Source: Undibacterium sp. Jales W-56 (GTDB lineage Bacteria > Pseudomonadota > Gammaproteobacteria > Burkholderiales > Burkholderiaceae_D). From it: DNA of 64,000 bases. Below are positions 54,806 to 63,901 of the stretch, one piece after another. The stretch's first letter is position 1. The number at the start of each line of letters is the position of its first letter. The position numbers were made by a program, and so were the translations under genes. Where the stretch lies: positions 186,001 through 250,000 of the forward strand of contig NZ_JAJLQW010000006.1 of assembly GCF_025548535.1 (NCBI RefSeq), given 5' to 3'. The notes below the pieces were generated by a model that had not been told where the DNA came from, did not search any database, and saw only the letters and a list, made by a program, of their open reading frames with translations.

Positions 54806-55611
54806 TGCGCTGCATAGAAACGAATAGCATGAACAACTGGCGCCTCACCTCCTCACTGTCAATACCGGCGATCATCATGATCGCGATGCTTTTGCTGGCC
54901 TATGTTTTTCCTGAACAGGCACATGCACAGGCAACGGGCGGCTTACCAGCAATTAGCTCAACGCCGGCAGCAGGCGGCGGGCAAAATTATTCGCTGAGCA
55001 TACAGACGCTGCTGTTCCTGACTGCACTGTCCTTCATTCCCGCGATCTTGTTAATGATGACCAGCTTTACGCGCATCATTATCGTCTTGTCTTTGTTGCG
55101 TCAGGCATTGGGAACACAATCGGCGCCGCCGAACCAGGTGATGGTGGGCTTGGCCCTGTTTCTGACCTTGTTTGTGATGGGGCCGGTGTTCGACAAAATT
55201 TATGCCGAGGCTTATCAACCGTTTGCAGAAAACAAAATATCGATGTCCGAAGCGATGGACAAAGGTGCGGCTCCACTGAAAACCTTCATGATGAAACAGA
55301 CGCGCCAAAGCGATCTGGCGCTGTACGTCAAATTATCGAACACGCCAGCCTTGCGCGGACCGGAAGATGTGTCCTTGCGTATTTTGATCCCGGCATTCAT
55401 TACCAGCGAATTGAAGACCGCCTTTCAGATCAGTTTTGCGATTTTCATTCCCTTCCTGATCATCGACATGGTGGTCGCCAGCGTGTTGATGGCGATGGGA
55501 ATGATGATGGTATCGCCGTCGATTGTCTCGTTGCCGTTTAAATTGATGCTGTTTGTGCTGGTCGATGGCTGGCAGTTGCTGATCGGTTCTTTGGCTCAAA
55601 GTTTTTATTAG
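54805..55611 (+). CDS. fliP: Flagellar export gate protein FliP
   Basis: Encodes 268 aa. A signal peptide ([22 protein letters not shown]) precedes [53 protein letters not shown] split, and the C-terminal membrane pair ([20 protein letters not shown]). The ATG at 54805 overlaps the fliO stop; an internal Met nine codons in is a possible alternative. FliP forms the core of the export channel with FliQ and FliR. Confidence 0.97.
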   Translation: MRCIETNSMNNWRLTSSLSIPAIIMIAMLLLAYVFPEQAHAQATGGLPAISSTPAAGGGQNYSLSIQTLLFLTALSFIPAILLMMTSFTRIIIVLSLLRQALGTQSAPPNQVMVGLALFLTLFVMGPVFDKIYAEAYQPFAENKISMSEAMDKGAAPLKTFMMKQTRQSDLALYVKLSNTPALRGPEDVSLRILIPAFITSELKTAFQISFAIFIPFLIIDMVVASVLMAMGMMMVSPSIVSLPFKLMLFVLVDGWQLLIGSLAQSFY

Positions 55612-55653
55612 TGAAGTTCTTTGGATTAATGTAGTTAAGTAAGGGAGCACAGT

Positions 55654-55923
55654 ATGTCACCGGATAATGTCATGACACTCGGCCGTCAGGCAATGGAAGT
55701 CACTTTAATGGTGTCGGCTCCGCTCCTGCTGGTCGCCCTGGGTGTAGGCTTGATCGTCAGTATTTTTCAGGCGGCGACCCAGATTAACGAAACCACCTTA
55801 TCGTTCATCCCCAAGTTAATCGGCATCTTTGTCACCCTGATCGTGGCCGGACCGTGGATGCTGTCGGTACTGACGGATTATATGCGCCAGATGTTTACCA
55901 GTATTGCCACTATGGCGAGCTGA
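55654..55923 (+). CDS. fliQ: Flagellar export gate protein FliQ
   Basis: Encodes 89 aa with two membrane segments (TLMVSAPLLLVALGVGLIVSIFQAATQINE split; LIGIFVTLIVAGPWML). The opening SPDNVMTLGRQAMEV and TQINETTLSFIPK are typical. It is preceded by AAGGGAG. It is part of the FliPQR gate. Confidence 0.96.
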   Translation: MSPDNVMTLGRQAMEVTLMVSAPLLLVALGVGLIVSIFQAATQINETTLSFIPKLIGIFVTLIVAGPWMLSVLTDYMRQMFTSIATMAS

Positions 55924-55956
55924 CGCCCGGTCTTTGCGCTAACCGCACTCCGCAAG

Positions 55957-56748
55957 ATGATCTCCTTTTCGGGCAATGAACTGATCGCCCTGATCGCCTC
56001 TTTTATCTGGCCGCTGACCAGAATATTAGGCTTGATCGCAATTGCCCCTCCTTTTGGCAATAACAGTGTTCCTGTCCAGGTCAAATTGGCCTTGGGTGTG
56101 ATGCTGGCATTGATCGTCGCGCCAACCATGCCGCCATTAACTGGCGCTGATCCGGTCTCGCTGACTGGCGTCATGATCCTGATGCAGCAATTCGTCATCG
56201 GACTGGCCATGGGCTTTATGATGCGGGTGGTCTTTGCCGGCGTCGAGATGGCGGGCGAAGTGGTTGGCCTGACCATGGGCTTGGGGTTTGCCACCTTTTT
56301 TGATCCGCAAAGTCAGGGACGGTCTTCTGCGATCAGCCAGTTTCTGGTGCTATTAGCGACTCTGCTGTTCCTGACGCTGAATGTGCATTTATCGCTGCTG
56401 GCGACGCTGGTAGAGAGTTTCAATACCATTCCGATTTCGACTTCATTAACGGCAGGCTTCAGCTTCCAACGCCTGGCGATCTGGGGGCAGGAAATATTCA
56501 GTACCGGAATGCACCTGTCTTTGCCGATTGTGACGGCGCTGCTGATCACCAATATTGCCCTCGGCATTTTAACGCGGGCAGCGCCGCAATTGAATCTTTT
56601 TGGCATAGGTTTCCCGGTCACGATAGGCGTAGGCTTTCTGATGCTGGGAATGATTTTGCCTTATTTGATGCTGCCGATTGAAAATCTGTTTCAACATACG
56701 CTGGAAGCGATATTATCATTGGGAATCACCCCGCCTCCTCACCGCTAG
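55957..56748 (+). CDS. fliR: Flagellar export gate protein FliR
   Basis: Encodes 263 aa with about six membrane segments. Recognisable stretches are FIWPLTRILGLIAIAPPFG, IGLAMGFMMRVVFAGVEMAGE, GLGFATFFDP and GILTRAAPQLNLFGIGFPV. It is the last gene of fliLMNOPQR in this window; flhB and flhA are not present and must lie elsewhere. Confidence 0.96.
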   Translation: MISFSGNELIALIASFIWPLTRILGLIAIAPPFGNNSVPVQVKLALGVMLALIVAPTMPPLTGADPVSLTGVMILMQQFVIGLAMGFMMRVVFAGVEMAGEVVGLTMGLGFATFFDPQSQGRSSAISQFLVLLATLLFLTLNVHLSLLATLVESFNTIPISTSLTAGFSFQRLAIWGQEIFSTGMHLSLPIVTALLITNIALGILTRAAPQLNLFGIGFPVTIGVGFLMLGMILPYLMLPIENLFQHTLEAILSLGITPPPHR

Positions 56749-56760
56749 CTGAGAATTCCC

Positions 56761-58326
56761 ATGACTTTACCCTTGCCATTTTCGACGAATGCCCTGTATT
56801 CCGTCGCAGACATCCGTAACGTCGAACAGGAAGCACTCGCCACCCTGACAACGGGTTCATTGATGCGTGCGGCAGGACAGGCTGCGGCGGTGTTTGCCCG
56901 CAGCCTGATTCCCTCCGGTAGCGCCGAAATACTGGTACTCGCCGGTCCCGGCAACAATGGCGGGGATGCGCTGGAGATTGCCTATTTATTCGCCGCCGCG
57001 GGAGATCGCGTTTCTGTCATTATTGCCGAGGGAATACAAGCATATTCGGCTGAGGCGAAAGAAAGCCTGCTGAAAGCGCAATCGAGTCAAGTCCATTTTT
57101 TTGGCCTCGACTATCTGCAAAAAAACTCAGGCAAGCAATGGACACTGATCATCGACGGACTGTTTGGCATAGGCTTAACCCGCCCGATTAAAGGCAAAGT
57201 GGCGCAACTGATTGAGCACATCAATCAATATGCGGCACAATCCGGCATCCCTGTGGTCGCCCTCGATGTGCCCAGTGGATTGAATGCCGACACCGGCCAG
57301 GTCGTCGGTACCGACGGTATTGCGATACGCGCCAGCCACACCATCACCTTCATTGCCAACAAACCGGGATTGCATACCGCCGCTGGCAAAGATTACGCGG
57401 GACAAGTCAAAGTTGCCGATCTGGCGATTGCGTCGCAGTTATTTCCCGAACCGGTCGCCATCCTCAGCAATGCGGCCGCTGTATTGGCATCCGGCAGCCC
57501 CCGTCCGCACAATAGCCACAAGGGCAGCTACGGCGACGTGTTCGTCATTGGCGGCGAAGAAGGCATGGCCGGAGCGCCGATACTGGCGGCGCGCGCGGCC
57601 TTGCATGGCGGCGCCGGCCGGGTGTTTGCAGGATTTTTAAGCAGGCCGCCGTCGTTTGATAGCCGCAATCCGGAACTGATGTGTCGCCGGGCGCAAGATG
57701 TGCATTTTACCGATACGACGATCGTGATCGGGCCGGGCTTGGGTAATTCCGAACTGGCGAAAAATGTATTGATGAGCAGCCTGACGCAAGCTGCATCGCT
57801 GGTCATCGATGCCGACGCCTTAAACCTGATCGCCAGCGATCCGGCACTGCAAAAACTGGTGAACCAACGCGCCCACATCAACGATCAGACCGGCAATCCG
57901 GTGCGCACTCTCATGACGCCGCACCCCTTGGAAGCCGCACGCTTGTTAGAAACCACGAGCGGCACCATACAGGCGGACAGGTTGCGCAGTGCGCGCGCGC
58001 TGGCAGATAAATTCAATGCGACTATCGTACTCAAAGGTTCCGGCAGCATTATCGCCACCACAGGCGAGACGCTGATCATCAACACCAGCGGCAATCCCGC
58101 TTTGGCAACGGCAGGCACTGGCGACGTGCTGGCGGGGCTGTGCGGCGCTTTGCTGGCGCAAGGGATGCCCGTATCGGAAGCTGCCAGCATCGCCGTCTGG
58201 CTGCACGGTAAAGCGGCAGATCAATGGGTGGCACGCGGCAGAGGCCCGATCGGCATGACCGCCAGCGAATTGATACCGGCGATACGCGACTGCATCAACC
58301 ACTATTCAAGACGTCCAGAGCGCTAG
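56761..58326 (+). CDS. nnr: Bifunctional NAD(P)H-hydrate epimerase / ADP-dependent dehydratase
   Basis: Encodes 521 aa. The N-terminal epimerase (YjeF_N, about 1-225) has LAGPGNNGGDALEIA and VALDVPSGLNADTG. The C-terminal dehydratase (about 235-515) has NSHKGSYGDVFVIGG, VIGPGLGNSELAK and the catalytic NTSGNPALATAGTGDVLAG. Together they repair hydrated NAD(P)H. It lies 12 bp after fliR but is not a flagellar gene; co-transcription is possible. Confidence 0.94.
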   Translation: MTLPLPFSTNALYSVADIRNVEQEALATLTTGSLMRAAGQAAAVFARSLIPSGSAEILVLAGPGNNGGDALEIAYLFAAAGDRVSVIIAEGIQAYSAEAKESLLKAQSSQVHFFGLDYLQKNSGKQWTLIIDGLFGIGLTRPIKGKVAQLIEHINQYAAQSGIPVVALDVPSGLNADTGQVVGTDGIAIRASHTITFIANKPGLHTAAGKDYAGQVKVADLAIASQLFPEPVAILSNAAAVLASGSPRPHNSHKGSYGDVFVIGGEEGMAGAPILAARAALHGGAGRVFAGFLSRPPSFDSRNPELMCRRAQDVHFTDTTIVIGPGLGNSELAKNVLMSSLTQAASLVIDADALNLIASDPALQKLVNQRAHINDQTGNPVRTLMTPHPLEAARLLETTSGTIQADRLRSARALADKFNATIVLKGSGSIIATTGETLIINTSGNPALATAGTGDVLAGLCGALLAQGMPVSEAASIAVWLHGKAADQWVARGRGPIGMTASELIPAIRDCINHYSRRPER

Positions 58327-58635
58327 CCATTCACACACCCGGTATGCGCATGATGAAAAATAGTATTTAATCCGCAGTATTTATCTATAGGATTTACGCA
58401 AAACGACCCGCTGCTTATAACGTTGCAGATCGAAACCGCATGCTGGATGCGGCTTTCAAAGGCATTTCGCGCCAGCAGGCGCACCCGGCATGCGGATTCG
58501 TCTGAATATCGAAACGCCGTGTAATCAGTTTCTCTCTTGCCTTTTCTTTGTGTCTTTGTGTCTCTGTGATGAGAGGTCTTGGTTGTTGCGCAAGTCCTAA
58601 TCTAGAGGTTTAAAAATACTCCCCTATTTCTTAAA
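58327..58635. other. Intergenic region after nnr, mostly a dispersed repeat
   Basis: These 309 bp hold copy B of the dispersed repeat (58385-58600) between the convergent nnr and ABC ATPase genes. No gene is supported, and no hairpin terminator outside the repeat is obvious. Confidence 0.7.
58385..58600 (-). repeat. Dispersed intergenic repeat, copy B
   Basis: Read on the minus strand, this follows copy A at 36945-37147: an AACCAAGACCTCTCA start, CACAGAGACACAAAG, TTTCGATATTCAGA, GCCGGGTGCGCCTGCTGGC, GAAATGCC, GAAAGCCGCATCCAGC, and GTCGTTTTGCGTAAATCCTATA at the end. Both copies lie in intergenic DNA next to flagellar or neighbouring operons. Confidence 0.8.
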
Positions 58636-59373
58636 TCACCTATCCGATTCGAGACGCCCGGCAGTAATCCGTAACGTACGCCCGCAGCGCGCCGCAATCG
58701 GCAAATCATGGGTCACCAGGATCAAGGTCGAGCCCCGCTCACGGTTTAAAGCAAACATCAATTGAATCACCGACTCGCCGGTCGCCGCATCCAGGCTGCC
58801 GGTTGGCTCATCGGCAAACAGTAACGGCGGTTCCGTCACAAAGGCCCGCGCCAGCGCGACCCGTTGCTGCTCGCCGCCAGACAGATATTTAGGATAGTGG
58901 CGCAAGCGGCTGCCCAGACCGACATGCGCCAACATGTCTGTCGCCTTACTCTTGGCCTGGGTATCGCCACGCAACTCCAGGGGCAGCATCACGTTTTCCA
59001 AGGCATTCAGGTGCGTCAATAATTGAAACGACTGGAACACAAAACCCAGCCGCTCTTTCCTGAATTGCGCCCTGCCATCTTCATCCAGAGCAAAGATATC
59101 GACACCGTCGAGCACCACCTTGCCTTCGCTCGGGGTATCCAATCCGGCCAGAATACCCAGCAAAGTCGACTTGCCCGAACCAGAGGCGCCAACGATGGCA
59201 AGCGTCTCCCCCTCTTGCGCGGTAAAATTGATGTCGCGCAAAATACTCAGCGTCCCGGTAGCGTCCGTGACCTGCTTGGATAATTGCTTGACCTCGATTG
59301 CCTGACGGCCAGTGGCGCCGATTGGGCTCGCTGCCCCTGTCAATTCACTGCTTAATTCTCTAGGAAGATTCAT
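58636..59373 (-). CDS. ABC transporter ATP-binding protein (YbbA/LolD-like)
   Basis: Encodes 245 aa. Walker A is [19 protein letters not shown], the signature [16 protein letters not shown], Walker [13 protein letters not shown], and the H-loop LVTHD. The MacB/LolD subfamily is suggested by [26 protein letters not shown] split. Its usual partner, the YbbP-type permease, is not next to it in this window. Its ATG overlaps the tesA ATG on the other strand (CATG, 59371-59374), and its own ribosome site is poor, so a start further in is possible. Confidence 0.88.
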   Translation of the reverse strand: MNLPRELSSELTGAASPIGATGRQAIEVKQLSKQVTDATGTLSILRDINFTAQEGETLAIVGASGSGKSTLLGILAGLDTPSEGKVVLDGVDIFALDEDGRAQFRKERLGFVFQSFQLLTHLNALENVMLPLELRGDTQAKSKATDMLAHVGLGSRLRHYPKYLSGGEQQRVALARAFVTEPPLLFADEPTGSLDAATGESVIQLMFALNRERGSTLILVTHDLPIAARCGRTLRITAGRLESDR

Positions 59374-60064
59374 GCTTTTTTTGGATAAAAAAAATCGGCT
59401 GAAATTAATTCATCAGATGTATCGCGACGCATGCTTGAGCATAGCGTTGGCTCTCATGTGCAGCCTTGCACCGGCAATCGCACATGCAGCCAGTCATTCT
59501 GCATCAAAAACCGTGCTCGTGCTTGGCGATAGCTTGTCTGCCGAATACGGATTGGCTCGCGGCACCGGCTGGGTCGCCTTGATGGAGCACCGTTTACAGG
59601 AAAAGAAGATTATCGCCAGGGTGATTAATGCCAGTATCAGCGGCGAGACCACCAGCGGCGGCAAAGCGCGTTTAGACAAGCTTTTGACGCAATATCAACC
59701 GGATGTGGTCATCATAGAACTGGGTGGCAACGATGCGCTGCGCGGCCTGGCGCTGGGCGCTTCGGAAACCAATTTTCGCGATATGGTCGCCATGAGCAAT
59801 AAGGCCAAGGCCAAAGTGCTGCTGGTCGGCATGCAAATTCCACCGAATTATGGGCGCGATTATACCGAACGGTTTTTTTCACTCTACGGCAAAATTGCCA
59901 AAGAAAGTAAAAGCGCGCTGGTCCCCTTTCTGCTGCAAGGGGTAGCCGACCAACCGCAATTATTTCAGCCCGACCGTATCCACCTGATTGCCGACGCACA
60001 CCCGGCGATGCTGGACAATGTCTGGCCGCATTTACTGCCTTTACTGACATCCAACACGAAATGA
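59372..60064 (+). CDS. tesA: TesA-like SGNH lysophospholipase/thioesterase (arylesterase)
   Basis: Encodes 230 aa from the ATG at 59372 (AGGAAG just upstream). A signal peptide (ACLSIALALMCSLAPAIAHA) follows a charged leader. The GDSL block VLVLGDSLSAEYG (catalytic Ser), ELGGNDALRG (Asn block) and DRIHLIADAHPAM (catalytic Asp-x-x-His) mark the SGNH hydrolase fold. It is periplasmic. The ybbA-tesA divergent pair is conserved in E. coli too. An internal Met (59417) would give a more standard signal peptide. Confidence 0.92.
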   Translation: MLFLDKKNRLKLIHQMYRDACLSIALALMCSLAPAIAHAASHSASKTVLVLGDSLSAEYGLARGTGWVALMEHRLQEKKIIARVINASISGETTSGGKARLDKLLTQYQPDVVIIELGGNDALRGLALGASETNFRDMVAMSNKAKAKVLLVGMQIPPNYGRDYTERFFSLYGKIAKESKSALVPFLLQGVADQPQLFQPDRIHLIADAHPAMLDNVWPHLLPLLTSNTK

Positions 60065-60068
60065 TTCA

Positions 60069-61130
60069 ATGAAATATCCCGAGCTGCTGAATTTTTCCGA
60101 CCTGCTGCCGCGTCTGGCGGAATTCGATGCAATTATCGATGTGCGCAGTCCCAGCGAATTCGCCGAGGATCGCATCCCCAATGCCATCAATTGTCCGGTA
60201 TTAGATGACCAGGAACGCATCCGTATCGGCAGCATGTACAAACAGGTCAATGCGTTCGAGGCAAAAAAAATCGGTGCAGCCCTGGTCGCCAAAAATATCG
60301 CGCGCCATATCGAAACGCATTTTCTGGACAAACCAAAAGACTGGAAACCGCTGATCTATTGCTGGCGCGGCGGTAATCGCAGCGGCTCCATGGCACATAT
60401 TCTGGCGAGGATAGGCTGGCCGGTGGTCCAGCTTGACGGCGGCTATAAAAACTATCGCCAGCATGTCAATCAGCATTTACCGGAAATCGCCGATACCATG
60501 TCGTGGCGCGTAATTTGCGGCACCACGGGCAGCGGCAAGAGTCGCCTGCTACAAAGTTTGCAGCGACAAGGTGCGCAAGTGCTGGATCTGGAGCACATCG
60601 CATTGCATAAAGGCTCGGTGCTGGGCAGCCTGCCCGATGTACCTCAACCCTCACAAAAATATTTTGAAAGTCAGATCTGGCAAACTCTGCGTCAATTTGA
60701 CACCCGACGTCCGGTTTATGTTGAGTCAGAGAGCAAGAAAGTTGGTAACCTGCGCGTCCCGGATCGGGTCATCCAGACCATGCGCAACGCACCGTGTATC
60801 GCACTGAATTTGGCGATGCCGGACCGGGTCCGATTGCTGATGCAAGAGTATGCGCATTTCGTACAAAACCCGGAGGACTTAAATCGTCAACTTGACTGCC
60901 TGGTCAGCCTGCATGGCAAAGAAAAAATCCAGCAATGGAAGCGTTATGCAAACGAGGGGCAGATGACCGAGTTGGTGACGCAATTACTGGCGCAGCATTA
61001 CGATCCGGTTTACGTCAGATCGATCGATAAAAATTTTGCGCAGTATCCAGCTGCACAATCCATCGACCTGAATGGTATCAGTGATGACGATTTTGAGAGC
61101 GTCGCCAAAGCCATGTTAGCCGCAGATTGA
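60069..61130 (+). CDS. selU: tRNA 2-selenouridine synthase
   Basis: Encodes 353 aa. An N-terminal rhodanese domain has IIDVRSPSEFAEDRIPNAINCPVL split and the active-site loop YCWRGGNRSGSM (Cys at about 98). The C-terminal half is P-loop based (CGTTGSGKSRLL; VYVESESKKVGN). It replaces the sulfur of 2-thiouridine at the tRNA wobble position with selenium using selenophosphate. selD is not in the window. It starts 4 bp after tesA. Confidence 0.94.
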   Translation: MKYPELLNFSDLLPRLAEFDAIIDVRSPSEFAEDRIPNAINCPVLDDQERIRIGSMYKQVNAFEAKKIGAALVAKNIARHIETHFLDKPKDWKPLIYCWRGGNRSGSMAHILARIGWPVVQLDGGYKNYRQHVNQHLPEIADTMSWRVICGTTGSGKSRLLQSLQRQGAQVLDLEHIALHKGSVLGSLPDVPQPSQKYFESQIWQTLRQFDTRRPVYVESESKKVGNLRVPDRVIQTMRNAPCIALNLAMPDRVRLLMQEYAHFVQNPEDLNRQLDCLVSLHGKEKIQQWKRYANEGQMTELVTQLLAQHYDPVYVRSIDKNFAQYPAAQSIDLNGISDDDFESVAKAMLAAD

Positions 61131-61786
61131 AGTAGCTGATTTTTGACTTGTGGCCCGCTTGCCGTGATTCGGCAAGAAAATTATTTCATTCAATCTATTT
61201 CAGGACGGCAAAATAATCAGATGGCCAAGCAGCCAGGTTTCGCCATCAAATATTACTCAACTACATGTAGGGATACGATATTCCCATGTAATGGATTGGC
61301 GAGAAAGATGCTTGATATAAAACAAGATTTGTCAGTAAAAATCCAGTCTTTTTATAGCTGTGCTTTTTAAAGTTTGTTATACATAAATGCTGCCTGTAAA
61401 CGTAAAAAACGGTGGCATTGCACCACCGTTTTTTTGCCCTTGTGCTAGCGACATTGTGAGGAATCGGAGAGACCTCGGATCCGTTTTACTCCACGGAGAG
61501 ATACTACACAAATTGTAAGTGAAACTGCTTCAAATGATACTAGGTGCTACCTGTTTTCACTTCGCACATAACCGGAACGCTAAAGAGAACCGGAACTCAA
61601 ATTCCATCCGTCTTGGATACAAATTAGTCCTTGTATATCGACCTCCTTCTTTGAACCAGTTACACCCCTAATATAGATCAATGTGAGGTGCAGAAGAAGA
61701 AAAATATAACTATCGTTTTTGGATCAGGATTAAAAAAATTAACTAAACAGTTTGTATCTGCCAGTGTTATGCGCGACGGCATTTCA
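61131..61786. other. Long intergenic region between selU and sppA
   Basis: These 656 bp are AT-rich and carry no convincing protein gene. A strong hairpin terminator sits 270 bp after the selU stop (61404-61435). An unmarked short transcript, such as a small RNA, could end there, or it could serve as a distal terminator for selU. The rest, up to the sppA 3' end, shows only short unlikely ORFs. Confidence 0.5.
61404..61435 (+). terminator. Strong rho-independent terminator, possibly bidirectional
   Basis: AACGGTGG (61408-61415), loop CATTGCA and CCACCGTT (61423-61430) form a perfect 8-bp stem flanked by A-rich DNA on the left and seven T in all on the right, so it can work in both directions. 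On the minus strand it would end transcription coming from sppA. Confidence 0.85.
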
Positions 61787-62761
61787 TCAATGCACGCCTG
61801 GTGCATTGACCTTCGTCATAGCAGAGATTGCACCGTTTCCAATCGATGCACCGAATTTCTTCAGCACACGTTCTGGCAAGCCTTCTTTCTCGGTGTAATC
61901 GACAATATCCTCTGCCTCGAGTACATCACGCGCGACGCTGGCAGTGGTACCGAAATCATCGGCCAGTCCCATTTCCACCGCCTTGCTACCGATCCAGAAC
62001 AAACCAGAGAATGTCTCAGGCGCCTCCTTCAAACGCTTGCCCCGACCTTGACGTACGACATCAATAAATTGCTGGTGAATTTCATTCAGCATCTCTTGTG
62101 AAAATGCTTTTTGTTTGGCGGTTTGCGGTGAAAACGGGTCCATGAAACCCTTATTCTCACCCGCCGTCATCAGCCGGCGCTCAACACCCACCTTATCCAT
62201 CAATCCAGTGAAACCAAAACCATCCATCAGGACGCCGATAGAGCCGACAATGCTGGCTTTATTCACGAAAATCTTGTCTGCCGCCGCCGCGATGTAATAA
62301 CCGCCGGAGGCACACATTTCATCGACCACGACATACAATTTTTTCTGCGGATATTGTTTGCGCAAGCGCAGAATTTCATCATTAATCATGCCTGCCTGCA
62401 CCGGACTTCCGCCAGGACTATTAATACGCAGAATCACTCCGACTGAACCAGAATCTGCGAAGGCCCGATTCAATGCAGGAATAATAGAGTGTGCGCTGGC
62501 ATTCCCATCAGATTCAATCGTGCCATTGATGTCAATCAGCGCAGTATGACGCCCCGGATTTTCCATTTCGCTAGCACGATAATCACTGAAAAGATAAAAA
62601 CTGAAAAGAATCAGGACCAGAAACAGCAGTTTAAAAAAGATGCCCCAACGACGCCGCAAGCGCTGCTCTTTGAGCGATTCAGTCGCGAGTTTTTCGAGTA
62701 ATTCGCGCTCCCAGCCTGGAGTGGAGGCGGTAGCATCTGGAGTCATTGGATTATTCATCAT
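61787..62761 (-). CDS. sppA: Signal peptide peptidase SppA (S49 family)
   Basis: Encodes 324 aa. A single N-terminal membrane segment (FFKLLFLVLILFSFYLF) follows a cytoplasmic lead. S49 motifs are VILRINSPGGSPVQAGMI, VVVDEMCASGGYYIAAAADKI split (catalytic Ser in ASGGYY) and IVGSIGVLM. It degrades cleaved signal peptides in the membrane. It belongs to the minus-strand set rluC-HAD-Rieske-sppA. Confidence 0.93.
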   Translation of the reverse strand: MMNNPMTPDATASTPGWERELLEKLATESLKEQRLRRRWGIFFKLLFLVLILFSFYLFSDYRASEMENPGRHTALIDINGTIESDGNASAHSIIPALNRAFADSGSVGVILRINSPGGSPVQAGMINDEILRLRKQYPQKKLYVVVDEMCASGGYYIAAAADKIFVNKASIVGSIGVLMDGFGFTGLMDKVGVERRLMTAGENKGFMDPFSPQTAKQKAFSQEMLNEIHQQFIDVVRQGRGKRLKEAPETFSGLFWIGSKAVEMGLADDFGTTASVARDVLEAEDIVDYTEKEGLPERVLKKFGASIGNGAISAMTKVNAPGVH

Positions 62762-62773
62762 ACGATTTAAATA

Positions 62774-63139
62774 TTAAGCGACGACAGGCGTGACGTAGTC
62801 ATCAGGGTGCCAGACAATCTGGCCATCTTTTTCAGTAATTTCGATTTTGCGCAACCGTGCACCACGGCAAGGTCCGCCCGTGCAATAACCATTTTCCGGT
62901 TTGTAAATAGCACCATGGGTTGAACACATGATGTACAAGCCGCTGGATTCAAAAAATTCGCCGGGATTCCAGTCCAGCTCAATCGGCACATGAGCGCAAC
63001 GATTCAAGTAGGCGTGTGCGGTGCCGTCAAAACGTACGACAAAACCTGTCGCATCCTCATGACCGGCGGTGACCGGAAAACGAATTCCTTTGCCACCTTC
63101 AATCAATTCAGAGGAGTCGCAAATTTTGATGTCAGACAT
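62774..63139 (-). CDS. Rieske [2Fe-2S] protein
   Basis: Encodes 121 aa with the two cluster motifs Cys48-x-His50 (RCAHVPIEL) and Cys72-x2-His75 (MCSTHGAIYK). It is a soluble single-domain ferredoxin-type Rieske protein with no membrane anchor. Partner oxygenase genes are absent, so its electron acceptor is unknown. It lies 11 bp from the HAD phosphatase gene and 12 bp from sppA, in one operon. Confidence 0.92.
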   Translation of the reverse strand: MSDIKICDSSELIEGGKGIRFPVTAGHEDATGFVVRFDGTAHAYLNRCAHVPIELDWNPGEFFESSGLYIMCSTHGAIYKPENGYCTGGPCRGARLRKIEITEKDGQIVWHPDDYVTPVVA

Positions 63140-63150
63140 GCGACATCTCC

Positions 63151-63810
63151 TCAGGCATGCTGATTCAGCCAGGCGTGCAATTCTGCGACTGTCCTGGCTG
63201 AATAAAGTGGCTGATGCGATTGCAAGGTAGCAGCATCGTGCGCGCCGTATTCAACGGCAATTGCCGCGGCGCCGGCATTGCTCGCCATTTGCAGATCGTG
63301 CGTCGTATCGCCTATCATCAAGGTCCGTTCCATATCCTGACCCAATTCCCTGACCAGTTCTTGCAACATCGCTGGATGGGGCTTCGAGAAGGTTTCGTCT
63401 GAACAACGGGTCGCGTCGAATACCGACAACAATTTAGCCGTATGCAGAGCCCGGCTTAATCCAACCCGGCTTTTGCCGGTTGCCACCGCTAAAAAATAAC
63501 CCTCTTGCGATAACTCAGCCAGCATTTCTCTTACGCCCGGGAATAAGGGCAACTCATGATCCCGCGCCAGATAATGATGACGATATCGCTCCACCATACG
63601 CGGATAATATTTCGGATCGATATCTGGCAATGCTGCCTGCATTGCATCCGCCAGCGATAAACCGATGACATAGGCAGCCGCTTTTTCATCCGGAACCGGT
63701 AAACCAAGATCTTTTGCCGCCGCCTGTATACATTGCACGATGGTCGCCGTGCTATCCATCAATGTGCCGTCCCAATCAAACACAATAAAATCAAATTGCT
63801 TTTTTGCCAT
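63151..63810 (-). CDS. HAD-superfamily phosphatase (phosphoglycolate phosphatase-like)
   Basis: Encodes 219 aa. HAD motif I is VFDWDGTLMDS, motif II VATGKS, motif III KPHPAML, and motif IV MIGDTTHDLQMASNAG. A helical cap lies between I and II. It is close to Gph, but the true substrate cannot be told from the sequence. It follows rluC in the operon, as in many Burkholderiales. Confidence 0.9.
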   Translation of the reverse strand: MAKKQFDFIVFDWDGTLMDSTATIVQCIQAAAKDLGLPVPDEKAAAYVIGLSLADAMQAALPDIDPKYYPRMVERYRHHYLARDHELPLFPGVREMLAELSQEGYFLAVATGKSRVGLSRALHTAKLLSVFDATRCSDETFSKPHPAMLQELVRELGQDMERTLMIGDTTHDLQMASNAGAAAIAVEYGAHDAATLQSHQPLYSARTVAELHAWLNQHA

Positions 63811-63901
63811 ATTCTTTCTTCACCGCAAACTTCACGCCGCCAGCATCTCAAATAATCGAAGTTACTATTTTACCCTTAATAAAGCATTAAGTTTTTACCT
63901 G

